Notes: generated by a model not told the origin, from the letters alone. Shown: positions 20,659 to 32,436, counted from the stretch's first letter. The stretch is DNA of 64,000 nt from Centroberyx gerrardi (GCF_048128805.1 NC_135997.1:29110815-29174814); one strand, 5' to 3'. Translations and numbers: made by a program.

Positions 20659-23002
20659 TCTCTCTCTCTCTCTGCAGCACTGTTGAAATTAGGCTACTAG
20701 GCCTTCTCCTTGTACACATACTGTATGCTCAATATTGGAAAGCCATATCCAGGCTCACAAATTTACATTACAAGTCACAAACGAGTCCAAACACGTTTGG
20801 TTTGTCATGAGATGAAACTTGAGATGAAATTTGGTAGTTGCAGCAGCAAAATAATAAAGGGATACAACAAATAAAAAATATAATAGATGGTAGGTATTAA
20901 ACATGATGCAACTGACAATTCCAGCATTTCAAGAGCAGTAAGAAGTTGTTATATCACTGATATTGTCCTTAAAAATCAGATCTGGTCTAGTCAGTATCGC
21001 CTAGCTCTGATATGATGGATATGATGCAGTTTGATTGATAACATATTTATTGGAGAATTAATACTACATTGGTTGTCTAAGTGACAGCCTTAACCTGAAT
21101 TCATTCTAATATTATTAGTGAAGAATTTCAGTGTCCCATGATCTCAGTGCTGTTTCAGAGGCTTTTCCACCCTGACAAGAATACAATTCTGGAGGAAACA
21201 CTGAAGAGTTTGAATTTTTTGGTGTGGAAATGGTGAAATTTAAAAATGTATATATTCAAAGAAATTGAATATCGGCTATTGGCAGCTTCAGTCCAAAAAT
21301 ACTGGTACTGGCCTTCAAAAAAAAAAAATTGTAAATTGTGTCGCCTGCTCTCTGCTTCAGACAAGCTGGACAAGCGGAGGAGGACGGAGCGCATTCGTCG
21401 AGACAGAATCGACTCTCCTTTAACCAATGACATGGAGAACAGGAGGAGATCCCGGTCCAACAGCCAATCAGATCCCATCCGGAGAGGGCGGGGCAGACCT
21501 AAGACGGTGGGGCTGAAGAAACAGGAAGAGGAGAAAGGTAAAAGAATGGCTGTTTTACATACCTCTGCATTGGATCTACAATGTCAGTATTCAGTCTCCT
21601 CATATATTATGTGTGTTTGCAGAACAGAAGGCAGAACACAACAGAACTGTACAGTCTAGTTTCCTTGCCTTCTGCTTTGAGGTCGAGGTTTAAGGTTAAA
21701 ATCTTGTTACATTCACTGATAGTTTCTCTTCCTATAGGGCATTTTAATCCTTTTTTTTGCCAGGGTGACTGATGAAACGTATCTGTAGTTTTGTTTCCTA
21801 TTTTGCCTCTTAAAAATGGCACTCCCTATATTATCTGATCTGTAGAAATTATTTAGTTCATCCTGGATAATTTCCTTTATGGCACTGGCATATGGACAGT
21901 TTCGGAAATGTTGCTTAAATTACAACAGAAATTAGGAAAAATATGAAAAGCAATTTATAGTTTATTTATAGTTTTTTTTACAATTGGTTACAAGCATTTT
22001 TCAATACTGAGTTGAGTTTTTCAAAACTCTTCGCACAGTTAGCACAACAGTGTTCTATGTGAACCAAACTGTGAATCATTTTTCATTGCTTTGACACAAA
22101 ATACATTCAATGACCACAATTATTTTCCCAATCAAACTCAACCACCAGCAATACACTTCTATACTTCTTATACTATCAACCAAAGAGCAAAGTAATTACA
22201 ATCACAAAAGAAAAAAAATATACAAAAGAAAAACTAGAACGGGCAAAATAAATGTATTACTTCAAAGACTGACATAAAATGGTGCATCAACTGTAATGCT
22301 ACCAGATGTGTTTTTTAGGTCACTGTGTTCTGACTGAAGTGTTCTTGTTGGGAGAAAGCTAGTGCTGGTGTTTCACTAGAATGATTTGATTTTGAGACAT
22401 GCATGCAGTGTTTTGGTAGTTTTGGTGCATTTTGGACATGAAATGAACTGTTGTGCCAAGCTGCATGTCGGTGCAGAGAGCTGTGTGAAGCGTTTTGAAA
22501 AAGTGAACTCAGTATTGAGAAATGCTTGTAACCAATTGTAAAAAACTGTAATATAGTTGTTGATGCTTTGTGAAACTTTTCGTCATTGAAGTCATTCGAT
22601 AGATTTTAAAGATCAAAGCTAATTTTCATATTTCAACACATTAGACCTCAAAAGTTCAACACACAGTGTGCAATTTCCATTTACAGCTGTTTACTGCCTA
22701 ATAAAATGTTTTGTGCTAGTTATTATGAAAGACATGAGCAAAATACAAACTATTAAATGATTCTCTGTATTGAAAAAGAATGTTGCAGTAGGCCTAATGT
22801 AATAACCATTTTACTCTGTAATTTCTAAGATAGCGTATATTATATGTGATGGCCGAGAATACAGCTTTCGTTGGCAAGCAGACACTGGACCCAAAAAATT
22901 AACTGGTGGGCAAATTATTGGATTTTCCGCTCGTCAGATAATTGCTTTATTCCTAGTAACGGGCAGGCCAGCTCTGCTGCTGGTACATCCTGTATTTCTG
23001 TT

Positions 23003-23067
<65 letters not shown>

Positions 23068-25114
23068 GATATAAAAAAACTGCAAAATTAATCAAAGCTA
23101 ACTCCTCAAACATTTTACATTCAAATGATACCAAACCAGCGATACAGAATCTTCAGACTTTTACCTCTGATCCACAGTGTTTTTTTCAAATTTAGCCCAC
23201 AGTGCATGAAAATGTCTGACTGTAAATGGTACTGCATTTTTCTTTATTTTTTTCTACTGCTTTTTCTTCTTGCAGTATATCAGGCCAGCCCTGTTCATGA
23301 CTGCGTACACTCCTGGTTTAATTCATAAATTTAACAGGCAGAACACTCGCCCCTTTTCCCACACTGACAGACTGCCATAACTCAACATTTTTAAACAAAC
23401 TGACAAAATGTACTGTAATAAATGACTCCTATGAAATCTGGAGTACAATGAAAGAGAATCTTCAAAACATATAGGATTATGTAGACTTAAAAGTTGTCAT
23501 CTGCGACATTTTCATATAAATAAACGTCACTTTTGCTACTCTATCGCCGATTGATGCAACACAATAGTGATTCAACCTATACTCAGTTCATGAAAGCTTT
23601 TCCAGTTACTGCTTTAAACACCCGGTGTCTGGTAGCTCTTTCCTGAGAAAAATCCTTACACAGGAAGTGATGCGTTTTACGTTTCTGTTAGTCTGGAATA
23701 AACAGAAGAAGAACCGGCTAGTTAGCATGAGCAGTGATAGCCACCATGACTGAACAGACAGAGAAAAGACACTACAGACACTCAAACCGCATCAACAGAA
23801 AATCCAAGGAGAAAGACGTCACAGTACTGGACACACTGTTTGATTGACAGGTGATCTGTGGGAAGTGCAGTGCAGAAACACCACAGCAATGAGCACACAG
23901 CAACAAAGATAGAGACAAGATCAGTAAATCGAGGAGCTCATAGATTACCACTATAACACTATAATGTGGGCTCTGATTGATATATTTCAGGGCTTTAAAA
24001 TAATGGATAGATGACAGTTTCTAGATCTACAAGCAGCACTCAACCATTATGCAAAAGATAATTTCTGGTGAGGGTAATGGAATCTGTCGTGGTATTCAGT
24101 CTTTCACCTTAGTCACATACTATAAGACTGTTGATTAGCCACATTCGTGACACAGAGCTGAGGATTAATCATTTAAAGGTGGTATTTTCTCTCTCTCTCT
24201 CTCTTTCTCTCTCCCTCTCTCCCTCTTTCTCTCTCCCTCCCTCTCTCTCTCTCTCTCTCCCTCTCTCTCGATCTCTCTCCTTTCTGAATAAATCATGCTT
24301 TGTAGCTTTGCCTCTGCATAATCATCTCGTCTAAGAGGACAGACACTCTTTACGGGATGACTGACATGGCACACAAAAAATTTAGAAAAAACACACTGCA
24401 CATATAAGGAATATAGATATATAATACCTACAATGCAATACCATGCTGGTGCTTTAGCTCACTTGATAGGGCAGCGGACTCTCGTGTGGGTGTCCCGGGC
24501 GCTAATCCCAGGCTTGGCAAATTAGGCTTTTGTATTTGGTTTCACATAGCCAAACAGGTCGCAGCTACTCACGAATTCCGTGCTTGTTTTCCTGTTTAAA
24601 TTCAAATGTGCTTTATTGGCATGAAATACAAGATTACGTATTGCCAAATTACAAACAACAATCATGACAAGACTCAGTTAGCAACCATGACAATGGCATT
24701 AACAAAGACAATTGGTTCAGTAATATCAATGAATTAATCAATGGACAAATTTATCAGTGTTAATGTCTCTCCCGTCTGAACTTGTGTGACAATTTTATAC
24801 AGAATTTGCTGCAAGTGTGGCACCCTTAATTTTTTCCCCTTCTAGAATATATTGTAGTCTTCATTTGGAATGTTTTGAATTCAGCAAGGTCAATTTTTCC
24901 TAGTGCTTCTATTGCTTCACAGCTGCTATAATAGGAATGCTACGAAGTGCATTCTTTCTCTGTGATTCATTCTGTACATGTAAATTTGTCCACAGAGAAA
25001 CAAGAGAAAGAAGTGGACATCTATGCCAATCTTTCTGATGAGAAGGCCTTTGTGTTTTCTGTGGCCTTGGCTGAGATCAACCGCAAGATCCTGGGTCAAA
25101 GGCTGATCTTATAG
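18210..25114 (+). CDS. c16orf87: UPF0547 protein C16orf87 homolog, 4 exons, 153 aa
   Basis: The four exons, listed separately, join with phases 0, 1 and 1 into one 153-residue frame ending in TAG. The human protein is 154 aa. The start [19 protein letters not shown] is the usual UPF0547 N-terminus. Cys16, Cys19, Cys27, Cys30 and Cys32 form a small zinc-ribbon-like cluster. Residues 57-103 are rich in Arg and Ser and end in an AT-hook-like GRGRPK (98-103). Residues 110-120 are Glu/Lys-rich. The C-terminal block [20 protein letters not shown] (123-142) is nearly invariant in vertebrates. The cellular function of UPF0547 is not established; basic and AT-hook-like regions suggest nuclear nucleic-acid contact, which is inference. 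The same-strand neighbour is mylk3, as in human. Confidence 0.96.
18408..18905. mobile_element. MITE with 9-bp target duplication, copy 1
   Basis: The terminal inverted repeat is TAGCCCCGAT at the left and ATCGGGGCTA at the right. More distant inner matches (CTTATGGAGA, CACGCCAAA) extend it to about 45 bp with gaps. The flanks carry the exact 9-bp direct repeat ATTCAGTAT at 18399-18407 and 18906-18914. The 498-bp element has no coding capacity. A 9-bp duplication suggests a Mutator-like transposase (inference). It lies in intron 1 of c16orf87. Confidence 0.85.
19644..20100. mobile_element. Same MITE family, copy 2
   Basis: Left end TAGCCCCGAT and right end GGGCTA match copy 1. Internal blocks also match in the same order, such as ATGGAGAGAA, CATACATCCAATACACCAAG and TTTGGCGTGA. 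It is more diverged, and I see no target duplication. Its right end stops 37 bp before exon 2 of c16orf87. Confidence 0.75.
20138..20237 (+). CDS. c16orf87: c16orf87 exon 2
   Basis: Begins after TCTCTAG and encodes [20 protein letters not shown] onward (residue 23 on), the second half of the cysteine cluster. It ends before GTAACA in phase 1. Confidence 0.95.
20611..20673 (+). repeat. (TC)n microsatellite
   Basis: About 30 TC units with one CC interruption, in intron 2 of c16orf87. Confidence 0.9.
20805..20965 (-). repeat. LINE 3'-tail-like repeat, minus orientation
   Basis: Phrases such as GAGATGAAA, GTTGCAGCAGCAA and ATGATGCAACTGACAATTCC recur with small changes at 36985-37215. Read on the minus strand they resemble the 3' UTR of teleost LINEs. 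Family not identified. Confidence 0.45.
20985..21330 (+). repeat. Dispersed repeat family A
   Basis: Shares with copies near 34275, 49285 (reversed), 51530 and 54460 the ordered phrases TGATATGATGGATATGATGC, TTAACCTGAATTCATTCTAA, CCTGACAAGAA, TGGCAGCTTCAGTCC and TACTGGCCTTCAAAA. No coding capacity. Probably a non-autonomous DNA element. It ends about 30 bp before exon 3 of c16orf87. Confidence 0.65.
21361..21537 (+). CDS. c16orf87: c16orf87 exon 3
   Basis: Follows a CAG acceptor and encodes the basic Arg/Ser region and GRGRPK. It ends before GTAAAA in phase 1. Confidence 0.95.
21967..22550. mobile_element. Tc1-like MITE
   Basis: The ends are inverted repeats of about 55 bp. The core ACAATTGGTTACAAGCATTT at the left is mirrored at 22521-22542, and both ends continue into TCAATACTGAGTT. 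TA dinucleotides flank the ends, as in Tc1/mariner insertions. The inner left part (TGTGAACCAAACTGTGAAT) matches, reversed, the right part of the longer element at 30154-31152, so this is its deletion derivative. Confidence 0.8.
22962..23330 (+). repeat. Dispersed repeat family B, short copy with TTC/TTA microsatellite
   Basis: Begins with a degenerate CGGGCAGGCCAGCTCTGCTG. It contains (TTC)n and (TTA)n at 23000-23067 and then the phrase GCCCACAGTGCATGAAAATG, which recurs in the longer copy at 54644-55854. Confidence 0.6.
23490..23965 (+). repeat. Dispersed repeat family C, copy 1
   Basis: Matches 29705-29930 and 62480-62870. Shared phrases are GTGATTCAACCTATAC, GTTAGCATGAGCAGTGATAG, GACGTCACAGTACTGGACAC and TTTGATTGACAGGTGATCT. 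It contains GCCACCATGACTGAACAGA, an ATG in good Kozak context, with only a short open frame after it. Origin unknown. Confidence 0.65.
24188..24282 (+). repeat. CT-rich microsatellite
   Basis: Imperfect (CT)n with TTT and CCC interruptions, in intron 3 of c16orf87. Confidence 0.9.
24450..24525 (+). repeat. tRNA-like SINE head, degenerate
   Basis: TTTAGCTCACTTGATAGGGC resembles an A box and GGGCGCTAATCCC a B box, at tRNA-like spacing. No sound cloverleaf can be drawn, so a SINE head is more likely than a tRNA gene. Confidence 0.4.
24996..25114 (+). CDS. c16orf87: c16orf87 exon 4 (terminal coding)
   Basis: Begins after TTGTCCACAG in phase 1 and encodes the conserved C-terminal block ending [11 protein letters not shown] and TAG. 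Confidence 0.95.
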
Positions 25115-25930
25115 ATTGAATCCTCCATTCCTGGGACACTGAGACAGAGGACTACAGAGGACTTTATCATGGGAACGCTATCAAACGGCAAGAGGACGAC
25201 CAAAGAGGGCGGCTCTGGCTGGAGCTGAACTTTTACCTGGGTGTGCTTCATTTGGACGAGTGGATGAGGCCCAGAAGAATGGCCGGAGCTAGAGACGAGG
25301 GTGTAGTCATCGATTTGGAACAACTGCAGTTCCTAAATTCCAGCTCTACATCCTTTTTTCCCCCTTTGAAGTATACACCCGCCACAGACGTGCATGGTTT
25401 TGATGGACTAAAAGCATTAAAATGGTCTGTGTGCTGTAAGATAAACAACAACAGCGATAGAGCCAGGGAAAGGGGCATTGATGCTATTTCCTACCTGTTC
25501 TGTAGACATAAATACCTGAATATATGAATCAACAGCCTCCTTGACTGTGTTCAGAAGCTGAAATGATGCCCACACATTTTAAAATGCAGAGAGTTCATTG
25601 CAGGACCCAGAGAGAGACTTATTTCAAGAAACATATTAGTCATATTTGAAATATGTGGACTGGGTTATCCAATAAACATCTTAAACTCACCTCAGCTCCA
25701 TTTTAAGTGAAGGGACTGAGATGCTTTTGGTGCCAGTATGTGTTTTTTTTTTTTTTTTTTGTGAACTGAACATGATGACCAACCTGTTTATTGTTCAGAA
25801 TAAAGCCTATCAAATGTTGGTAATTGTTGGAGTATCGGATATAGAAGAAAAAAATGACATGTATTCCATTATGTGGTATAGATTATCTTGTTGAAAAAGT
25901 GTTAAAACCGATAGTGTAAAATGCAATAAA
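25115..25930 (+). other. c16orf87: Likely 3' UTR of c16orf87
   Basis: AATAAA signals occur at 25671, 25799 and 25925. I cannot tell which is used. A T run lies at 25743-25760. Confidence 0.5.
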
Positions 25931-25964
25931 GATTTGGGCTGTTGTGTGGGATGTTGGTGTTGTC

Positions 25965-26105
25965 ACTGACCTCTCAGTAATGTTGAGTGAGTAGGTAGAC
26001 CATCCTGCTACCGGGGGACCCAGGTTCAAACCCCCACCCTGCTGAAGTGAAAATACAGTACCATGCATTCAGCGCATGTTTTTACTGCCACATAGCACAA
26101 AATGA
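25965..26105 (+). repeat. tRNA-like SINE fragment
   Basis: GTAGGTAGACCATCCTGCTA followed by a B-box-like CAGGTTCAAACCCCCACC suggests a degenerate tRNA-derived SINE. A weakly similar piece lies inside the family B copy near 55570-55660. Confidence 0.4.
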
Positions 26106-27874
26106 CCCTAATATATCTGCGAGGGGTTGATAGGGTCGTTGATCAATACCAATGACTCAAAGATTACTTGGCCAGATGTGGAGATTTCTGGCTTTCAAAA
26201 CTCACTTTCTGGCCCGTAATCTGTTTTGGAACAAAAACTCACCAGCTATTGGAGTTCGAGACATTCCCAACCCTGTGCGTTCACATTGCAGGCTACAAAA
26301 GCTACAAAACGGTCTGGCGTACCAAGCTACATTGTCGCCAACGGAGAAGAAAAGTGTTGCCTGGGTAGTCGTTGGTGCTTCATGTCACATTGTGTGTACC
26401 AACTAATAATGTCATACTGTCATAGCTTTGAATTTGTCTCTTTTTTATTTTATTTGGCAAATAATTGTTCTTGTCAACTGAAATAATCACTTAAATAATA
26501 ATAAAGTAAATATAACTACCTCCCTGTAGCCTGCTCTGATTGGTTCGCGCTTCGCCACATTATCATAGTGTGGAAAAAAGTTGAAGCCAGATGAATTTAA
26601 GTTTGTACCTGCGCACGCCCAAAACGCTGCTATATTTTACGCACTGGCGTTTGTAGCTTTGTGTTGCCGGCTTCCATTGAAAATAAATAACTTCTGCTGC
26701 TTTGTAGCCTGTAATCTGAACGTACCATTAGAACTGTGTCTGGAACGCCATTCCTCAGGCTTCTCACTGCTCATGGAATTCCTGGAATGTTATGGACTTT
26801 AGAGAGGTGTATTCCAGACAGGCAAAGTCAAAGAATTTGATAAATTCTCTGGGGAAGTCAGGGAATTTTACAAATGGGTTACTTTACAAGAATATAACGG
26901 AATGCAACTTGTTTCTCACATTCATTACATAGTTATGGGAAGTCATGAAAAAGTCATGGATTGATTTGTGTCTTGCACCACTAGGTGCCCAGCCCACATG
27001 GGCTTACAAGACACTATACAGTATATTGTATTGTACACATAGTACAGCACAGAAACACATCCAAAAATGGCGACCCAAGCAATCAACAAACAGGATCTAT
27101 ATCAACTGGACCACAACATATACAGAGAAGCTACGGGTACAAAATATTCTGCCTTCTTTTCCAGGTTCTCTCCAAAAATCTTGCCAAAATGAAAACCTCT
27201 TCTTTGAAAAGCCATTTCAACATGTCACCCTCACAAGACCAGAAGAAATCAGGATTTTCTCCTGCATTTTTTCATGGAATTTACATCAGGGGGAAGCCTA
27301 GTCCCATGGCATTCTGCTCCAAAAACCTGTAAATGAAATGTTTAAAGCAAATCCACTTAAATTAGAACTTTGCTATTAAAAGGGAAGAATTTGCAACCAA
27401 TTGTGGCTGCTTTTCTTTTAGATCTCAAAATGTCCATTACTGCATTATGCTTGTTCTGATTACTGTATTATTCCAGGCCTATTGCCATATTTGGTACAAA
27501 GTATTCACATTTAAATCTAATTACCATTACACCCCTGCTTGAATATCTTATATATCTTGGTGCTGTTGGCCAAGCATGGTTAGGACTGTGCTTCCCTGCT
27601 TTTCACTGCAACATGGGCCATGGAGTGACTGATAATGTAATAACTGCTGGATAACAGAATAATTTATTTCATTTTTGAATCATTTAGAGGTACAGTTTAT
27701 TTTATTTTCATTATTACATTATCTGACATTTATTATATCATGAGTTGCTACAGGCCTCAACATTGCTGCAGAGATTACATAGCAATTTTCTCTTGTCACC
27801 ACTGGTTAGAATTCATTATTGTTGGCCCAATATTGAAGATTCAAAGTTCAAGTCAATTGAAATCTTGAATCTTG
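26106..27874. other. Intergenic, no gene seen
   Basis: Several open frames of up to about 118 codons occur but match no family I recognise and have no exon context. AT-rich in places. Confidence 0.5.
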
Positions 27875-28010
27875 AATCTTGAACTGTTGCCTCAGATCTC
27901 AGTTTGGTATCATTTATAGTGGTTCCAACATATGGAATTCACTCCCTCCACATTTTATCAACTTCTCACCTAAACAATTTAAAAAAAGCACTGAAGTCAC
28001 TCCTCTTGAC
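27875..28010 (+). mobile_element. LINE C-terminal fragment
   Basis: Translates to a stretch with GSNIWNSLPPHFINFSPKQF. This resembles the end of L2/CR1-type LINE polyproteins, which commonly read as WNSLPP followed by a FKxxLK stretch. The rest of the LINE is absent. Confidence 0.6.
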
Positions 28011-28238
28011 TATAATTCCATAATTCTTCACATGGGTTGTTCATATAAGATGTATTTTAGTATCAGCTCTTCAATTATGTGCATGATGGTATTTCTATGC
28101 CACGTGAGCTGAGTGTGCATGTGCTAGCATGTGTGTGTACATGTGTCTGTGTGTGCGGGCTTTGTGTGTTGGCCAGATTAAAAATAACTAAACCGAAACT
28201 GAAGCACACGGCCAGTCATTTTTATAGATATGTATGAC

Positions 28239-28261
28239 GGGGGGGGGGGGGGGGGGGGGGG
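28239..28261 (+). repeat. Poly-G run (23 G)
   Basis: Homopolymer of 23 G. Its length is uncertain for the usual sequencing reasons. Confidence 0.8.
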
Positions 28262-28633
28262 TCCATCAGTTCTCTGCTGTCCCAGGCACCGCATCCATCA
28301 AGTCATTCAGTTTGTTGTTGATGCTTGGAGGATTCCGATGACAGCATCTCTTATGTTTTCATCCTACAGCTTCAGATTCCTTAATCTGGAATATGTCTGC
28401 AGGTCTAGCAGGCCCTCCTTCATGTCATGGTTTTCCTACACAGTGAAATCAGCTCAGTCTCAAGATGCTTATCTTTGTGAAGCTTTTCAGAGGTTCAAGT
28501 CATATTTATTTATATAGCCCTTTATCATAAGCATGTCTCAAAGGGCTCAACATACCATCATATACTATACTACATCACTATATACCAAACTATATATACA
28601 TACTATGCACAAACACACTCACACCTATTATAT

Positions 28634-28740
28634 GGGCAATTTAGAGTCTTCAATTCACCTGACCTGCACGTCTTTGGACTGTGGGATGAAACCCACACAA
28701 ATCCACGGGGGAACGTGCAAACTCCACACAGAAAGGACCG
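28634..28740 (-). repeat. SINE-like repeat fragment, minus orientation
   Basis: Reads on the plus strand as GGGCAATTTAGAGTCTTCAA, then CTGCACGTCTTTGGACTGTG, then GTGCAAACTCCACACAG. This is the reverse of the element at 15186-15415. Confidence 0.6.
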
Positions 28741-29464
28741 TGGTGGAGATTTTTGCCCATTACATCAGTGGAAGAAATTCAAACCAGACTGAGCTCTTAC
28801 ATGTGTAATGTGTCACCTTACAGCATTTCAAAATATTTGTGAGTGATTTTAATCACAAACTCTTCAAAATTGTCAGATGAGGAAAATAAAAAAACACAGC
28901 CACCTAGAGTGAAACCATCTTGGCCTCCTTCTCATTAAAGCAAAGCAAAGATGATAATTCCTTCAGTAATGTGCTGATTTCGTCTTTATGTGGACACGTC
29001 GACATGATGTAGTTTATCTTTCCTCCACTGGAGTGCAGTAACATATAACTAAATACAACGCTGTAGCCTGAAGGGGAGAGAAGTCAGTTTGTGGCCATGA
29101 ATTGGGCAGCTCCCATGTGTTACCTGAGTGAATGTAGATCAGGTTCAGATCCTCAAATATTTTCATATCATGGATCCCCACGTAGACACACATTAGGGAC
29201 ACACACAGACCCCCATTTGATTATATTTAGTCCCAGTGACCCATATGGGAAGATTTTAGTTGTTGATTTAGTATTGAATTGTAGAACTGTCTACATTGTA
29301 CATGGAGAGACAATAGTGGTGAAAAGACAATACTGGTGCTTCCTATAAAGTAGAACCTCTGAAGTTGTTCCATCCTTTTTTCTATCCTGTCTTAGAAAGT
29401 TGGACTGTATATATTGTCAATGACTGTAGCTATAGCTAGCTGCTACACATGCTGTACATTGACT
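28741..29464. other. Intergenic, no gene seen
   Basis: No element or coding stretch recognised. Confidence 0.45.
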
Positions 29465-29670
29465 GTGCTTCACAGTCAGTCTCAACAAGACCGAGCTGCT
29501 CTTTTTCTCTGGAGGATCCTGTCCTCTACTGCCATTACTATTAGAAGACCAAGGTGACTCCTGTCTAGATCGTTAAGAATCTCAGTGTGATTCTACTGAT
29601 TCAACTGTCATGGAGGTTGACATTACAGCTGCAACCAAGTCCTGCAGGTTTGCACACTGTCTAGCTCTAT
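29465..29670 (+). mobile_element. LINE reverse-transcriptase fragment
   Basis: The translation includes SLNKTELLFFSGGSCPL and KNLSVIL and, after a frame change, CRFAH. This is the order NKTELLF, KNLGVxL, CRF seen downstream of the catalytic motif in teleost LINE polymerases. It is a short decayed piece. Confidence 0.6.
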
Positions 29671-29704
29671 AGTATTGAATAAATCCAATTCATTATTATT
29701 TTTA

Positions 29705-29930
29705 TGTAATAATCGGCAACATTTTCATATAAATCAATGGCCAATTTCCTACTCTCTATCTTCTCTCCATTGATATAACACAATAGTGATTCAACCTATA
29801 CCCAGTTGATGAAAGCTTTTCCATTTGCTGTTGTAGACACCCGGTGTCTGGTTGGTCTTTCCCAGGAAAAATTCTCTGGCGCACAGGAAGTGATGACAGA
29901 AATTGTGAAATTGCTGCTTTAGTCTTCTGG
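29705..29930 (+). repeat. Dispersed repeat family C, partial copy 2
   Basis: Shares GTGATTCAACCTATAC, GATGAAAGCTTTTCCA, ACACCCGGTGTCTGGT and CACAGGAAGTGATG with copy 1. The part with the ATG is absent. Confidence 0.6.
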
Positions 29931-30153
29931 ACTCTGATATCTTGACTGTTGCCGTTGCTTAATATCACATATTACCCTCTGAAAAGCAACAGAAAAAACC
30001 CCTGTGCAGGCTTTGCAGTGTGCTTTGTACTGATTCTTTCATACAATGACAAGCCATGGATATTGCTGTGAATGTGAATTCACAGCAATGCTTTTATAAT
30101 CTGTTGTGTTTGACAGGAGGGCTTGAAGAAGAGGAAGAGGAAGACGCCATTTT

Positions 30154-31152
30154 TAGTTTTTCACAATTGCTTACTGAGTTCACTTCTACCCTCAATGCAA
30201 CTGTCAGCACTAAACCGCTGTTTGACCAAACAGTGAATTTTGTGCACTAAATGCAATCAAATTCTCAAAACAATTAAGGCATGTCCCAACATTGAATAAG
30301 TCAACCAAAACAGTAGATAGCCTACTGTCGCCTGTTAAGTAGAGTATTTGTTCAAGTATTACACACTGACCCAGAAAACAGGACAGCTATCAATACTGCT
30401 GCATTGATAGCTTTGTGTTATGTGGATCTTTGGTTGATAGGCCTAGTATAAAATATGTATACTGTCGATAATTTGCTTATTTTACTTTTGCTTGTGAAAC
30501 AGAATGGGACCTCTTGTTCTCCTGTGTACTATACTGAGCGAAAGAGTTATACACAACAGAAATACTGCAGAAAAGGCTTCAAAGTATGTAATGTGGATCC
30601 AGGTTGTATAATTCCAATAATGTAATACAGTAACATTGGCATAATTTACAGTAAAAATGAAAAAAATCACCACAAACAATACTTATTTTTAGTCTGCCTG
30701 TCTTGTTCATTTGGCCTCATGTTCTCATCAGCATCACACCTTATGTCGTCTCTCGAAATACACTGGGGGAAGAATCTTTTTGCATGCTTCATCCATCCTG
30801 GCAATGTTCGGCCCATATCCAGGCATGTCTAGGAGAGATGGTGATTCACTGTTTGTCTCTGGTCTCTGATTATCTTTTTTTTTAAAATGTTTTTATCATT
30901 TTCACTATATTATGCAGTATTTTCATTTAGCTGTCAACTTTTGTTTGAATGTTAGGTTATGACCATAAATCTTTTGGTGGTGGTTGATTTTGAGTGAGAA
31001 TTCATGGATTTTGAAAATTGTGTGCATTTTGTGTCAAAGCAATGAAAACTCATTCACAGTTTGGTTCACATTGAACATTGTTGTGCTAACGGCTTTGAAA
31101 AACTCAAAACTCCGTGTTGAGAAATGCTTGGAACCAATTGTTAAAAACTGTA
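30154..31152 (-). mobile_element. Tc1-like transposon remnant
   Basis: The right end reads CAATTGTTAAAAACTGTA preceded by AAATGCTTGGAACC, the same inverted repeat as the MITE at 21967-22550. The left end is a degraded match (TTTAGTTTTTCACAATTG). On the minus strand, 30700-30798 encodes GWMKHAKRFFPQC followed by DDIRCDADEN. This is the C-terminal part of a fish Tc1-like DDE transposase (family pattern GWIRHSRRYFPRC). At about 1 kb it is internally deleted and non-functional. Confidence 0.75.
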
Positions 31153-31789
31153 AATGGAAGTTCAACTCTTGGTGCTCCCCAGCTCACGATTTACCCTGTG
31201 GTCACGTTTTATAATGAAACTGGTTTCATTACTATTCATAATTGTATTACTCTCACTTTCATAATATAATACATAACAGAAATGCAGAACAAATCCTTAT
31301 TGGTTCATATTTACTCCTTAAGGAATGCAACATCTTACTCTTCATCAAGTAAGTATTAAGACGATTCCATACATATATTGGACGGGTGACAGCCTTAGCA
31401 GCGATACCATATATTCCAGGTAATAGGCTAACAGTGGCTGCAGGTTCTTACCTCTAACCACCATCTGGAGAACTCGCTCTGTATTTTCAGAATGTGCCAC
31501 ATGCACAGAGAGCAACGCATATCAGTTCTGCGGGAGAAAATGAGCCAATCCACAGTCTGTGCTTACTGTCTATGAGCCAATCTGATCTCATCATGTAGGG
31601 GAAAAAGATATTGTGCTAGCTGATGTGTTTAGAATAGCCTACTCACTTTGCTCTGACGGAGTCTTGCTATATTTTAAATGCTTGCTATATTTTAAACTGG
31701 CGAGACTGAACCTGAAAGCATGTGTCTCACACCAAATACGTGAGAACACTGCGGTTAACAAGACAATGATGACAGTTGAGCAGGTTTAG

Positions 31790-32035
31790 CTAGCTAACAA
31801 GTAGACGTTGTCTGATCACAAAATCGATTAGATGCATCAGCGATGAAATGATCATTTCCCCCGTCAAAAACAGGACAGAAATGACCCATGTCCACTCAAT
31901 TGTGTTGAGACGGCCAAGTCGTAGGTTTAGAAATGCAACCAGCTGTTCACAGCCTCTGTTGCCCAAGAGCTGTAGAGCTGTAGATCTCCAAAATGGCCGC
32001 CAGAAGGTGTGTTATTTCACCTGAAAGCCCTCTTT
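31790..32035 (+). repeat. Dispersed repeat, copy without hairpins
   Basis: Homologous to 17400-17750. It reads straight from the TGTTGAGAC block into TAGGTTTAGAAATGCAACC and TGTTGCCCAAGAGCTG, without the inverted duplications. Confidence 0.65.
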
Positions 32036-32368
32036 TGACCAGCCATTACTGACTGGAAGCCAGTGTATAAAAGAAGAGGTCTCTGCAGAAGTTATTTGCT
32101 GACATTTTGACAGGAGTCGACCAACGGACCACAGACTGCAACACGATGCCACTAGGTTTAAGTGGTGGAGAGTGAAGGTTCAAATCCCTGACTGACCTCT
32201 CGCTCTCTCCAGCTAGATATGTCAAGATATTCTCTTATTTATATATTCTCTCTTTCACACACATATGAATAGACAGGATTAAAAGACAGTTAAAAGATTT
32301 TAAAAAAAAATGTGTGTTGTGTGTGTGTCTTTCCTTTCATCCTCAACAGCTTTGTAAAAACATGTCCA

Positions 32369-32396
32369 ACACACATACACACACGCACACACACAC

Positions 32397-32432
<36 letters not shown>
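32369..32432 (+). repeat. (CA)n microsatellite
   Basis: Long CA repeat with a few GC and TA interruptions. Confidence 0.9.

Positions 32433-32436
<4 letters not shown>

Noticed and set aside
24450-24525. Possible tRNA gene.
   Set aside because: A and B boxes are degenerate and stems do not pair, so it is kept only as a SINE-like head.
26152-26406. 84-codon open frame, with overlapping frames beside it.
   Set aside because: No recognisable domain, no splice context, and competing frames in the same stretch.
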